From Chlorobiota bacterium (GTDB lineage Bacteria > Bacteroidota > Bacteroidia > Flavobacteriales > Flavobacteriaceae): 21,490 bases of DNA. The translations under genes and the position numbers were made by a program. The first letter of the stretch is position 1. Each line of letters starts with the position of its first letter. The notes below the pieces were generated by a model that worked only from the letters and a program-made list of their open reading frames with translations, made no database searches and was not told the DNA's origin. Shown piece after piece: positions 1 through 7,422 of the stretch. The stretch is from assembly GCA_013153655.1 (NCBI GenBank), contig JAADEB010000163.1, positions 1 through 21,490 of the forward strand, written 5' to 3'.

Positions 1-453
1 ATGAAACCTTTGCCCGTTTGCCACCAGGGAAATAAATTTTCCATGATTGCCACGCCCGTTTCCAAATATCCCGGCCATGAAGACAATATCGTATGGTGGG
101 CGCCCGTCAATCCGTGTATGCATCCTTATGTGCCCGTTTCGTTTGCCATACGCAAAATTCCCAAGCATTTCCAAAGTTATCCCCTGAAAGAAGCCTTGGA
201 ACGCCAGCGCCAGACCGAACCCAATTTGTTCGAAAACAATCCCAAACATTTCTTTACCCTCATCGAACGCCACCGCGATCATGTGGATGAAAGTTACGGC
301 GAACGTATTGGCGAGGCCAAACGGCAGGCGGCCAAATTGGAGAAAAAATTACACTGTATACGCAAACGAAAGAAACCCGCCAAAGGAAGTTACAAACTCT
401 TGAAAAAATATTATAAATTTTATCGTAAAATTGTCCGTAAATTACCCCGTTAG
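1..453 (+). CDS. C-terminal part of a probable peptidase C69-like (Ntn-hydrolase) protein
   Basis: The frame is open from base 1 to TAG at 451-453 and is probably cut by the window edge, so the ATG at base 1 may be an internal Met. The pattern NIVWWAPVNPC followed by YVPVSFAI (about residues 29-50) resembles the C-terminal region of C69-family dipeptidases, where a W-x-A segment precedes a fVPvy.gi segment. A later helix (HFFTLIERHRDHVDE) resembles the family's second conserved C-terminal segment. The N-terminal nucleophilic Cys of such enzymes would lie outside the window. The last 50 residues are very basic and helical (KKYYKFYRKIVRKLPR). The next gene starts 3 bases after the stop, so the two are probably co-transcribed. 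The family call is by eye. A glycan-related protein of unknown fold is the alternative, given the neighbours. Confidence 0.45.
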   Translation: MKPLPVCHQGNKFSMIATPVSKYPGHEDNIVWWAPVNPCMHPYVPVSFAIRKIPKHFQSYPLKEALERQRQTEPNLFENNPKHFFTLIERHRDHVDESYGERIGEAKRQAAKLEKKLHCIRKRKKPAKGSYKLLKKYYKFYRKIVRKLPR

Positions 454-456
454 CCC

Positions 457-894
457 ATGGAATCCCCGAAAAAAACTTTTGCCGAAACCGCCCTCGACGA
501 TTTGCAACTTATCGACATCCCCGTAGTGAAAGACCGCCGGGGTAATTTGGCCTTTATTCAGGAACCCGAAACGGGATTTGCCTTCAAAAGGATTTTTTAC
601 ATCTACGACATTCCTTCCGGTGCCAAACGCGGCGGTCATGCCCACATTGCCCAGCGTGAAATGCTTATTGCCATAAGCGGCAGTTTCGATGTGCGCCTCC
701 ACGATGGCCGGAACGAGACCAAAATCAGCCTCAACCGCCCCGACAAAGGTCTGTTGATTCCGCCCGGTATATGGCGCGAATTGGAAAATTTTTCGGCCAA
801 TTCCGTTTGTCTGGTACTCAATTCCGGTTGGTTTTCCGAGGAAGATTATGTGCGCCGTTTCCGTCAGTTCAAGTTAATGAAAAAACATACTTAG
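457..894 (+). CDS. WxcM/FdtA-type sugar 3,4-ketoisomerase (cupin)
   Basis: The 145-residue protein is a single small cupin of the WxcM-like/FdtA/QdtA family. These enzymes convert dTDP-4-keto-6-deoxyglucose to its 3-keto isomer, on the way to amino-deoxysugars of O-antigen or S-layer glycans. Seen in the sequence are the family core DIPSGAKRGGHAH (residues 51-63) with the paired active-site-type histidines H61 and H63, the turn ISGSFDVRLHDG (73-84), and the motif IPPGIWRELENFS (101-113). The length is normal for a stand-alone enzyme. It starts 3 bases after the upstream gene and lies beside two glycosyltransferases, which fits surface polysaccharide synthesis. The exact sugar substrate cannot be read from the sequence, and no other nucleotide-sugar gene is in the window. 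Its TAG stop overlaps the TAA stop of the convergent gene. Confidence 0.85.
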   Translation: MESPKKTFAETALDDLQLIDIPVVKDRRGNLAFIQEPETGFAFKRIFYIYDIPSGAKRGGHAHIAQREMLIAISGSFDVRLHDGRNETKISLNRPDKGLLIPPGIWRELENFSANSVCLVLNSGWFSEEDYVRRFRQFKLMKKHT

Positions 895-2039
895 ACATTT
901 GCGGTTTTTTTCCATGCTTCCAAATAACGGCCGGCTATTTCTTCATAATGGTGTTCCCGCTCGATAAAGCGGCGAGCCGCCCGTGAAATATTTTCCAAAC
1001 GCCGGGGATTCTCGATCAATTCCGATAACTTTCCGGCCAAATCGTCCACATCGGGTAAGGCGTTGATGTTGACCTCTTCGGTAAGGCCGTAGTATTCACG
1101 GAAAACATCTTCGGCACCGGTGAAAACCACTTTCCCCATGGCCATGGCCTCCAAGGCATTGTAGCCCTGGTCCCATGCATAGATTTGGTCCAAAACAATA
1201 TGTGCCCGGCTGAGATGCCGGATGTATGCTTCATAAGCCAAGTCCCGCGTTTCGATGATTTGCACCTTGTCCTTGTATTTTTCGCGGATGATTTCCAAGG
1301 CGCGGGTAAAGAAAGCATTTCCTTTACGCCAATAATTTCCCGAATTAATACCGTGAAAAATAATGATTCCTTTTTCCATGGACGGCCAATGATAGACGAT
1401 TTTGTCCGTGTTGACGGGATTGGGTATCATGGGCAAGGCCTTGGGATGGCCGCGATAGGGAACGGCATAATCCAGGTCGGTGGGAATAATGCCCGAAATC
1501 ATGCTTTCGAGCTCTTGCTGCCATTGGCGGAAGGCCGGTTTTAAATATTTGAGCGAATAACGAAAATATTTTTTAAGTGCGGGATTTTCCCGGAAAGGCG
1601 TAAAAATATTGTAAGGTTCGGGATTTTTCAAATAATAATCATTCACACGGGCATCGTCTCCGCAGGCCAGCAGGAAGGTTTTTCCGGCTTTTTGCATCAT
1701 TTTTTTCATAAACTTTTTCTCAAACCGGAGCGGGGTTTCGAAAGGGTAGGGATTTATCCATTGCAGGATGTCGTAAGATGGCGCATATTTTTCGAATTTG
1801 TGGAGATAATAAGCCGTTTCCCATGCCGCAAGGTCTTTTCCGGTCATCCGGTGGAATCCTTGGCGCAGCCATCGCCATGCGGGCCGGGTGAGGTAACGGG
1901 GACGTACGGAAAAATCGGCAGGATACCGTTTGAAAGCATCCCCCGTGGCCAGGATATGTGCTTCCACACCATGACGGGCCAAACCTTCTTTCAAGCTGTT
2001 ATGAAGACGGCTATATTCACCGCCGAGCAAAACTTTCAC
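891..2039 (-). CDS. GT4-like (GT-B fold) glycosyltransferase
   Basis: This 382-residue cytosolic or membrane-associated protein has the two-domain layout of GT-B retaining glycosyltransferases. The N-terminal half opens with a short beta strand, MKVLLGGEYS. The C-terminal nucleotide-sugar domain has FHGINSGNYWRKG (228-240), a DLAYEAYIRHLSRAHIVLDQ segment (266-285), and the donor-binding motif YNALEAMAMGKVV (293-305) with a Glu at 297. Start codon is GTG at 2039-2037; no better in-frame start is close. It is divergent from the GT2 gene with 35 bases between them, and convergent with the ketoisomerase with a 4-base overlap of stop codons. The sugar donor and acceptor are unknown. A role in surface glycan assembly follows from the neighbours. 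Confidence 0.8.
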   Translation of the reverse strand: MKVLLGGEYSRLHNSLKEGLARHGVEAHILATGDAFKRYPADFSVRPRYLTRPAWRWLRQGFHRMTGKDLAAWETAYYLHKFEKYAPSYDILQWINPYPFETPLRFEKKFMKKMMQKAGKTFLLACGDDARVNDYYLKNPEPYNIFTPFRENPALKKYFRYSLKYLKPAFRQWQQELESMISGIIPTDLDYAVPYRGHPKALPMIPNPVNTDKIVYHWPSMEKGIIIFHGINSGNYWRKGNAFFTRALEIIREKYKDKVQIIETRDLAYEAYIRHLSRAHIVLDQIYAWDQGYNALEAMAMGKVVFTGAEDVFREYYGLTEEVNINALPDVDDLAGKLSELIENPRRLENISRAARRFIEREHHYEEIAGRYLEAWKKTANV

Positions 2040-2049
2040 GGGCTTTGTT

Positions 2050-2070
2050 TATCTTTACCGTGTAAAGATA
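2050..2070. promoter_or_regulatory. Palindromic divergent promoter between the two glycosyltransferase genes
   Basis: Two 9-base arms, TATCTTTAC at 2050-2058 and its exact reverse complement at 2062-2070, flank a 3-base centre CGT. On each strand the arm gives TATCTTTA, one base off the Bacteroidota -7 consensus TAnnTTTG. The plus-strand box ends 17 bases before the GT2 ATG. The minus-strand box ends 23 bases before the GT4 GTG. No clear -33 TTG is visible at the usual spacing on either side. It could be two overlapping promoters, a repressor operator, or both. Confidence 0.55.
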
Positions 2071-2074
2071 CGCA

Positions 2075-2884
2075 ATGCAACCGGAACTGGAAATCCTTAT
2101 CTCCACCATGGAGCGCGACAACCTGGACTGGCTCCGCCGCATGTTTCCGGGCGGGTATGAGGGTCTGCACCTGCTTATTGTCAACCAATCCGAACACGGC
2201 CGCCGTATTGACGAAAGCCATTTGCCTTCCCGTATCCGCGTTATCAATCTGCCGGGAAAAGGTCTTTCGCGTAGCCGGAACACGGCATTGGAAAATGCCA
2301 AGGGGCGTTTTTTGCTCCTGGCCGACGACGACGGGGAATATTTTCCGGGATTCGAACAAAATGTCATCCGTGCCCACCGCCGTTGGGACGATCCGGTGAT
2401 CATTTTTCCTTTTCTCAACGAAACCGGCCGCCTTTGGGGCGACCACCGGGCCCAAAGTTATCTCATGCAGCGGGTGGAACATATTTATTCTCCGCAAATT
2501 TCTTTCAAAAAGGAATTTTGGACTTCCTCGGATTTGCGGTTCAACGAAAATTTCGGCTTGGGAACCTCCCTTCCCGACGGTGAAAATTATATTCTTTTTA
2601 GCCTGATGAAACGTCGAGGCATTCCCATTCGCTACGCCGGCGGAGATCCCATCGGACGCCATCCGGAAGTTAATTCCAGTTTTTATATCCAACGTCCGGG
2701 CAACATCAAGGCACGGCTGGCCGCTTACAAATACCTGCACGGGGCCGCCGTATACCCTTATTTTGTCAAATTGATGTTTTTTCTGCTACGTAAGCGTATG
2801 ATTCGTCCCGGCGAAATTCCGCATTATGCCCATTGGTTGCTTCATTGGGCGCCGGGCCGGGAGGCGGAAGCAAGCGAAAACTAA
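2075..2884 (+). CDS. GT2-family (GT-A fold) glycosyltransferase
   Basis: The 269-residue protein is a GT-A inverting glycosyltransferase. The first strand is LEILISTMERDN (5-16), followed by the family segment GKGLSRSRNTALENAKG (61-77). The metal-binding acidic triplet D84-D85-D86 lies in LLLADDDGEYF. The acceptor-side region has FGLGTSLPDGENYI, with the P-D-G-E arrangement of the catalytic base region. The C-terminal 60 residues are basic and amphipathic (FVKLMFFLLRKRM), suggesting membrane association. Start is ATG 2075, directly after a palindromic promoter. The acyltransferase gene follows 18 bases later on the same strand. Donor and acceptor are unknown; the context suggests lipopolysaccharide or another surface glycan. 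Confidence 0.8.
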   Translation: MQPELEILISTMERDNLDWLRRMFPGGYEGLHLLIVNQSEHGRRIDESHLPSRIRVINLPGKGLSRSRNTALENAKGRFLLLADDDGEYFPGFEQNVIRAHRRWDDPVIIFPFLNETGRLWGDHRAQSYLMQRVEHIYSPQISFKKEFWTSSDLRFNENFGLGTSLPDGENYILFSLMKRRGIPIRYAGGDPIGRHPEVNSSFYIQRPGNIKARLAAYKYLHGAAVYPYFVKLMFFLLRKRMIRPGEIPHYAHWLLHWAPGREAEASEN

Positions 2885-2889
2885 TTTTG

Positions 2890-2897
2890 TAACTTTG
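2890..2897 (+). promoter_or_regulatory. -7 box TAACTTTG, 5 bases before the acyltransferase start
   Basis: This is an exact match to TAnnTTTG ending 5 bases upstream of the GTG at 2903. With the usual distance from box to transcription start, the mRNA would begin at or within a base or two of the start codon, making the message leaderless. A -33 TTG at standard spacing is not evident. Confidence 0.5.
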
Positions 2898-2902
2898 GCG
2901 CG

Positions 2903-3790
2903 GTGAAAAGGTTGTTGCAATACATAAAGTTTATCATTCCCGCTTCGGTATTATGGCTAATTTCGATTTTGCCGTTTCGGCTCTTATATGCTTTGTCCGA
3001 CTTGCTGTATCTTGTTCTTCATCCCCTTGCAGGCTATCGCAAAAAGGTGGTTCGTTATAACCTGTCCGTGGCATTTCCCGAAAAAGACGAAAAATCCCGG
3101 CGCCGAATCGAAAGACGTTTTTATCGCCATCTGGCCGATTTATTTCTCGAAATGGTTAAAACTTTTACCATTGGTGTAAAAAAACTCAACCGTCACTGGT
3201 ATTTGGAAAATCCCGAATGGCTCGACCGTTACTACCGGCAAGGAAAATCGGTGGTGGTATTGGCCGGTCATCAGGGCAATTGGGAATGGACCATCGGCAG
3301 CGGTCCGCAGCTCAAACACCAACCCATGGTGATTTACAAGCCGCTTTCCAATCCCTTTTTCGAAAAATGGATGTTGCGAAGCCGGTCCAAATTCGGTTGG
3401 GACATCATTCCCACCTACCGGGCCAAAAAATACATTCATGAAGCCGAAACCGCCGGACGCCCCACGGTTTACGGCTTTGCGGCCGATCAGAATCCTTTGC
3501 CCCACAAGGCCAAATTATGGTTCCCTTTTTTCGGTAAAACCGTTCCGTGGTTTACCGGTGCCGAAGAAACGGCCCGCCAATACGAATTGCCCGTAGTATT
3601 TATGGAAATCCTCAAAACAAAAAGAGGTTATTACAAAGCCGTTCTTCACCCCGTGGCCGAACCGCCTTACAACGATAAGCATGATTTCGAAATCACTAAA
3701 AAATATATACGACTTTTGGAGGAAAGCATACGCCGCCGGCCGGAAACCTATTATTGGATTCACAGACGATTCAAGCACGCTCACGATTAA
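2903..3790 (+). CDS. Lysophospholipid/lipid A acyltransferase, LpxL/HtrB family
   Basis: This 295-residue inner-membrane protein transfers a secondary acyl chain onto a lipid A precursor or a related acceptor. The N-terminal segment (about 8-30) is hydrophobic and serves as a membrane anchor. The catalytic H-x4-E motif is present as HQGNWEW (H123, E128), preceded by the strand SVVVLAG. Also typical are FAADQNP in the middle and the closing YWIHRRFKHAHD, where the W-x-H-R-R-F-K pattern is a family hallmark. Length is normal. The start is GTG at 2903; the ribosome-binding region is replaced by a -7 box. It follows the GT2 gene by 18 bases and converges on the EamA permease gene with a 16-base gap. 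Confidence 0.88.
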   Translation: MKRLLQYIKFIIPASVLWLISILPFRLLYALSDLLYLVLHPLAGYRKKVVRYNLSVAFPEKDEKSRRRIERRFYRHLADLFLEMVKTFTIGVKKLNRHWYLENPEWLDRYYRQGKSVVVLAGHQGNWEWTIGSGPQLKHQPMVIYKPLSNPFFEKWMLRSRSKFGWDIIPTYRAKKYIHEAETAGRPTVYGFAADQNPLPHKAKLWFPFFGKTVPWFTGAEETARQYELPVVFMEILKTKRGYYKAVLHPVAEPPYNDKHDFEITKKYIRLLEESIRRRPETYYWIHRRFKHAHD

Positions 3791-3806
3791 TAAATAACGT
3801 ACCGGC

Positions 3807-4688
3807 TTATCCCCTCCCCTTTTTCATCAATGCATTCAGCACAATAAGACCTAATATAATCAACGTGCCCATATAAAAACCCGGACGCATCCGCTCCGAA
3901 TCGCCGAAAATCAGCAAGGCCAACATAATTCCATATACCGGTTCCATATTGATCGAAAGCATGAGGGTAAAGGGATTGATGTAGCGCAACAGATCCAAGG
4001 AAACGGTAAAAGTGTAGGCCGTACATACATTACCCAAAACGGCTATCCACAACCAATCCCGGCCCGGCACTTCCCACGGCGCCGTCCATGATCCGCTCAC
4101 ACTCAATACCAAAGCCAAAAACAGCCATCCCGCCAACAACTCGTAGAACGACAAATCCACCGCCGGAAAACGCCGGATGAGCAAACCGTTCCATACGGAA
4201 AACAAGGCGCTCAAAAAAGCCGCCGCCAAAGCCAGTACCAAAGCAAGGGGACGAATATCGCTTATACCGAACAGATAGGCAATGCCCACCAGAATCCCCA
4301 AGCCCAATAAAATCTCCCTGTAATCCACCCGGCGCTTAAACCATAAGGGTTCCAATAAAGATGTAAAAAAAGCCCCGCTTGACATGGCCACCAAAGTGGA
4401 CGAAACGTTTCCTGCCTTAATGGCTCCGAAAAAGGCTGTCCAATGCAAGGCGATGATAATACCGTTGGCCGCAAAGCGCAGGTAATCTTCCCTCCGGTAG
4501 CGACGGCGCATAGGTCTCCAAAGGCGCCAAAGCCACAAAGCTCCCACCGCCATGGCCAGCCGGTACCATGTCAGGTTAAGCGCATCCAGGCTGACCAATT
4601 TGCCCAAAACGGCCGTAAATCCCCAAATAAAAATCAGGAAGTGTAGATGAACGTATTTTCGCCAAACGGGCGAATTAGCGTTGTGCAT
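3807..4688 (-). CDS. EamA/DMT-family membrane transporter
   Basis: The protein has 293 residues from the ATG at 4688 and shows about ten hydrophobic segments arranged as two EamA repeats. The first repeat opens with HLHFLIFIWGFTAVLGKL. The second opens near PLALVLALAAAFLSALFSVWNG. This fold occurs in drug/metabolite exporters and amino acid or nucleotide-sugar permeases, and the substrate cannot be predicted. The frame is open further upstream to 4766, but that extension lies inside lptG and is not hydrophobic in the family pattern. ATG 4688 gives a 14-base overlap with the lptG stop and is preferred. It is the last gene of the tgt-lptG-eamA group and ends convergently with the acyltransferase. 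Confidence 0.85.
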   Translation of the reverse strand: MHNANSPVWRKYVHLHFLIFIWGFTAVLGKLVSLDALNLTWYRLAMAVGALWLWRLWRPMRRRYRREDYLRFAANGIIIALHWTAFFGAIKAGNVSSTLVAMSSGAFFTSLLEPLWFKRRVDYREILLGLGILVGIAYLFGISDIRPLALVLALAAAFLSALFSVWNGLLIRRFPAVDLSFYELLAGWLFLALVLSVSGSWTAPWEVPGRDWLWIAVLGNVCTAYTFTVSLDLLRYINPFTLMLSINMEPVYGIMLALLIFGDSERMRPGFYMGTLIILGLIVLNALMKKGRG

Positions 4689-5760
4689 TTTTAAGCAAAT
4701 AAATTCCCAGCAGGATAAAAATAAAATTGGGTATCCAAGCCGCCAAAAACGGACTGAATCCGGCATTAACGGTCATAATACCGAAAATCTTGTCGAAAAA
4801 GATATATACAAAGGCCAAAGAAATACCGATAGCCAAATTAATCCCCATGCCCCCGCGGCGTTTGCGTGATGCCACCGCCACGGCAATAAACGTAAGTATA
4901 AAAGCCGAAACGGGCAGGCTGATACGTCGATATTTTTCCAGAAGATAACGGTCGATGTTTTGCGAGCCGCGCAGTTTTTCCTTTTCGATAAAAGCACTGA
5001 GTTCGGTGGTGGGCAATCCTTCGGCAATATAATTCACGGGTGTCAGATCGTTGAAGGTAAAGGGAAACACCGTGTCCATCACTGCGGTTTGTGTTACTTC
5101 TTCCTTACCGGGCCGGATGATGCGGCGTTTGGTTACGTTGTAAAGCCGGTATTTTTTCAGGCTGTCGTTTTCCAACTTGATGCGGTTGGCATACAACCGG
5201 TATTTCAATTGATGAGTGGTATCGATTTTTTCCCATACAAAATCATACGCCGTTTTGGTACGGTGATTTATACTGGAAATATACACGTAATGGGTGGAAT
5301 CGATTTGGCGGTACACATCGTTCTTGTCGCGATAATGTCCCCATTTGTTGAAATATTTGCTCCAAAATTCATTATAGGTCATCCTCGCTTTGGGAATGAT
5401 ATTGGTATTGAGCCAAATCACCGTCCCCGAGACCAATAAGGCCCCGATCAGATAAGGAACCAAAAAACGGCCGAACGACATACCACCGTTGAGTATAGCC
5501 ACGATTTCCGTTCGTTGGGCCATCCGAGAGGTAAACCAAATAATGGAAAGAAACAGAAAAATGGGAAACAAAATATTGAAAAAAGTAAGCAAGAAAGCCT
5601 TATAATAAACGATGATTTCCGATACGGGCACATGATTTTCACGGAATTTCTCCATCCGTTCGCCCAAATCGATCAGGATGCTGATGGGGACGAATAACAT
5701 CAACAATCCGATAAAGGTCCCCAAATATTGCTTCAATATGTATTTGTCAATGACTTTCAT
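4675..5760 (-). CDS. lptG: LptF/LptG (YjgP/YjgQ) family lipopolysaccharide export permease
   Basis: The 361-residue inner-membrane protein is a subunit of the LptBFG ABC exporter that extracts lipopolysaccharide and passes it to the LptC-LptA bridge. It has three N-terminal membrane helices (about 12-35, 50-75, 92-115), a periplasmic beta-rich region (about 118-270) and three C-terminal helices (about 275-357). The opening VIDKYILKQYLGTFIGLL and the segment EIVAILNGGMSFGRF, which contacts the ATPase, are characteristic. The start ATG 5760-5758 directly abuts the tgt stop codon with no gap. The symbol lptG is given on overall similarity; lptF and lptG are paralogues and are hard to separate by eye. 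Its neighbours add lipid A and glycan genes, making this an envelope region. Confidence 0.88.
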   Translation of the reverse strand: MKVIDKYILKQYLGTFIGLLMLFVPISILIDLGERMEKFRENHVPVSEIIVYYKAFLLTFFNILFPIFLFLSIIWFTSRMAQRTEIVAILNGGMSFGRFLVPYLIGALLVSGTVIWLNTNIIPKARMTYNEFWSKYFNKWGHYRDKNDVYRQIDSTHYVYISSINHRTKTAYDFVWEKIDTTHQLKYRLYANRIKLENDSLKKYRLYNVTKRRIIRPGKEEVTQTAVMDTVFPFTFNDLTPVNYIAEGLPTTELSAFIEKEKLRGSQNIDRYLLEKYRRISLPVSAFILTFIAVAVASRKRRGGMGINLAIGISLAFVYIFFDKIFGIMTVNAGFSPFLAAWIPNFIFILLGIYLLKNAQR

Positions 5761-6891
5761 TTACAAACGTTGTGTTATGACAGGCAAAATACGGTTTTTC
5801 CATGAAATAAAATCTCCATCGATGATATGGCGGCGAGCTTCGCGAACCAACCAAAGGTAAAAACCCAGGTTGTGGATGGATGCGATTTGTTTGCCCAATA
5901 TTTCATTGCTCGTAAAAAGATGACGCAAATAGGCTTTGCTGTATTGGGTATCCACAAAAGTTATGCCTTCCGGATCCAAGGGCGAAAAATCGTTTTTCCA
6001 TTTGGCGTTTTTGATGTTAATAACGCCTTGTGTGGTAAACAGCATTCCGTTGCGCGCGTTGCGGGTGGGCATCACACAATCGAACATATCCACTCCCAAG
6101 GCGATATTTTCCAAAATATTGGCCGGCGTTCCCACCCCCATCAGATAACGCGGTTTGTCGGCAGGAAGAATATCGCAAACGATTTCGGTCATTTCATACA
6201 TCACTTCGGCGGGTTCGCCCACCGAAAGACCGCCAATGGCATTTCCGTCGGCGTTTTTGGAGGCAATATATTCAGCGGATTGCTTACGCAAATCCTTGAA
6301 AGTGCTTCCCTGTACGATGGGGAAAAGGCTTTGTTCGTAACCGTAGAGCGGTTCGGTTTCGTCCACGCGGCGAATACACCGGTCCAACCAGCGATGGGTA
6401 CGTTCCATAGCTTCCTTGGCATAGGCATAATCCACCGGCCAATCCGTACATTCGTCGAAAGCCATGATAATGTCGGCACCAATGGCACGTTCGATATCCA
6501 TCACACGTTCGGGCGAAAAAAAATGATAAGACCCGTCAATGTGGGATTTGAAGCGGACTCCTTCTTCGGTGATTTTGCGGCTGTCGGCCAGGGAATAGAC
6601 TTGGAAACCGCCACTGTCGGTCAGAATGGCACGATCCCATCCGATAAAACGGTGCAGTCCGCCTGCCTGTTGTAAAATGTCCGTCCCGGGACGCAAATAT
6701 AGATGATAGGTATTCCCCAGAATAATGGGTGCATCGATATCCCGGCGCAGTTCGCGCTGGTGAACCGTTTTGACCGTACCCAATGTACCTACGGGCATAA
6801 ACACGGGCGTGGGAATTTCACCATGTGCCGTGCGTATGAGTCCCGCACGGGCCTTACTCCCGGAATCGGTATGTTGTAAGATAAATTCCAT
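5761..6891 (-). CDS. tgt: Queuine/preQ1 tRNA-ribosyltransferase (TGT)
   Basis: TGT exchanges the guanine at position 34 of GUN-anticodon tRNAs for preQ1 or queuine. The 376-residue protein has the full bacterial pattern. DSGGFQVYSL carries D92, the general-base position. ECTDWP and IVQGS line the base pocket, and GLSVGE follows. GVDMFDCVMPTRNARNG carries D271, the position of the covalent nucleophile. Oddly, the CxCxxC of the zinc site is missing: the aligned stretch is FVDTQYSKAYLRHL (312-325), with no cysteines, although the fourth ligand-type His is kept in HNLGFYLWL (H340). I believe Bacteroidota orthologues share this, but cannot check. ATG 6891 is preceded at 16 bases by a near-consensus -7 box. 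It is directly followed by lptG. Confidence 0.95.
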   Translation of the reverse strand: MEFILQHTDSGSKARAGLIRTAHGEIPTPVFMPVGTLGTVKTVHQRELRRDIDAPIILGNTYHLYLRPGTDILQQAGGLHRFIGWDRAILTDSGGFQVYSLADSRKITEEGVRFKSHIDGSYHFFSPERVMDIERAIGADIIMAFDECTDWPVDYAYAKEAMERTHRWLDRCIRRVDETEPLYGYEQSLFPIVQGSTFKDLRKQSAEYIASKNADGNAIGGLSVGEPAEVMYEMTEIVCDILPADKPRYLMGVGTPANILENIALGVDMFDCVMPTRNARNGMLFTTQGVINIKNAKWKNDFSPLDPEGITFVDTQYSKAYLRHLFTSNEILGKQIASIHNLGFYLWLVREARRHIIDGDFISWKNRILPVITQRL

Positions 6892-6907
6892 GCAAAATTT
6901 TATGTGG

Positions 6908-6915
6908 CGAAAATA
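6908..6915 (-). promoter_or_regulatory. Probable -7 box for tgt-lptG-eamA
   Basis: On the minus strand this reads TATTTTCG, one mismatch from TAnnTTTG, and ends 16 bases before the tgt ATG. It is the only near-match in the region next to the start. Confidence 0.35.
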
Positions 6916-7079
6916 CGAATATTTTACGGGTTCGAATTTAGGAATCCGAATGTGTTTTCATCCCGGTCGTTAATCGTTTACCCATAAGCGTCGCTTTCGG
7001 GATCCGGTCGAAGGGAATATTCTTCATAACGATATTTATATAATTATCGCAGAACAATTTAACCGGGAATGTAATACGT

Positions 7080-7105
7080 GAAGACGCAATGAATCGCGTC
7101 TCTAC
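7080..7105. repeat. GAGACG-type palindromic repeat, copy 1
   Basis: AGACGC at 7082-7087 is inverted as GCGTCT at 7096-7101, followed by CTAC. It is a degenerate member of the family whose clearest copy is the 30-base perfect palindrome at 21403-21432. Confidence 0.7.
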
Positions 7106-7131
7106 ACGATTCATGATGATAATGATAATAC

Positions 7132-7157
7132 GAGACGCCGGTATATGGCGTCTCTAC
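7132..7157. repeat. GAGACG-type palindromic repeat, copy 2
   Basis: GAGACGCC at 7132-7139 is inverted as GGCGTCTC at 7147-7154 around a 7-base centre, followed by TAC. It lies 27 bases after copy 1. Confidence 0.8.
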
Positions 7158-7192
7158 CAAATCGTCGAAAAAAAATCCGAAACATCCATGAT

Positions 7193-7219
7193 ATCTGAAT
7201 TATCTGCGCCACCTGCGTC
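7193..7219. repeat. Period-9 array (3 units)
   Basis: Three 9-base units begin at 7193, 7202 and 7211. The middle and last are ATCTGCGCC and ACCTGCGTC; the first shares ATCTG. The spacing is exact. Confidence 0.6.
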
Positions 7220-7226
7220 CCAAAAA

Positions 7227-7268
7227 TCACGTACCCCGTTTCCCGTGTCCCGTGCTACGTTTACCAAA
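7227..7268. repeat. Period-7 array (6 units, CCCGT type)
   Basis: Six heptamers begin at 7227, 7234, 7241, 7248, 7255 and 7262. Units 3 and 4 are identical (TCCCGTG), unit 2 is CCCCGTT and unit 5 is CTACGTT. The phase is kept without insertion or deletion. Confidence 0.7.
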
Positions 7269-7278
7269 TCCACACCAA

Positions 7279-7313
7279 TCACCGCTCATCGGTCACCCGT
7301 CATCAGTCAAAAC
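7279..7313. repeat. Period-7 array (5 units, TCAyC type)
   Basis: Five heptamers begin at 7279, 7286, 7293, 7300 and 7307. All start with TCA; units alternate between TCACCGC-like and TCATCGG-like forms. The spacing is exact. Confidence 0.75.
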
Positions 7314-7333
7314 GATTCAACACTCAATAATAA

Positions 7334-7396
7334 AGAGACAAGGAAAAAGGAGAAAGGGGAAAGTTTCGGGAAATGGTAAACGTGAAAGGGCAAACG
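7334..7396. repeat. Period-7 purine-rich array (9 units)
   Basis: Nine heptamers in one phase start at 7334. Units 2-4 are AGGAAAA, AGGAGAA, AGGGGAA. Later units change to GTAAACG, TGAAAGG, GCAAACG. The last part resembles the GAAACG-type heptamer arrays at 16978 and 21305. Confidence 0.6.
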
Positions 7397-7422
7397 TGGC
7401 GGCGAAGCCGCAAGCCGGTTGC

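Noticed and set aside
5827..6675. Long open frame antisense to tgt (282 codons)
   Set aside because: It lies entirely opposite a well-conserved gene and has no family motifs; it is a by-product of tgt codon use.
7080..7157. Insertion sequence ends
   Set aside because: The palindromes have no transposase between or beside them and no target duplication; they fit dispersed REP-like repeats better.
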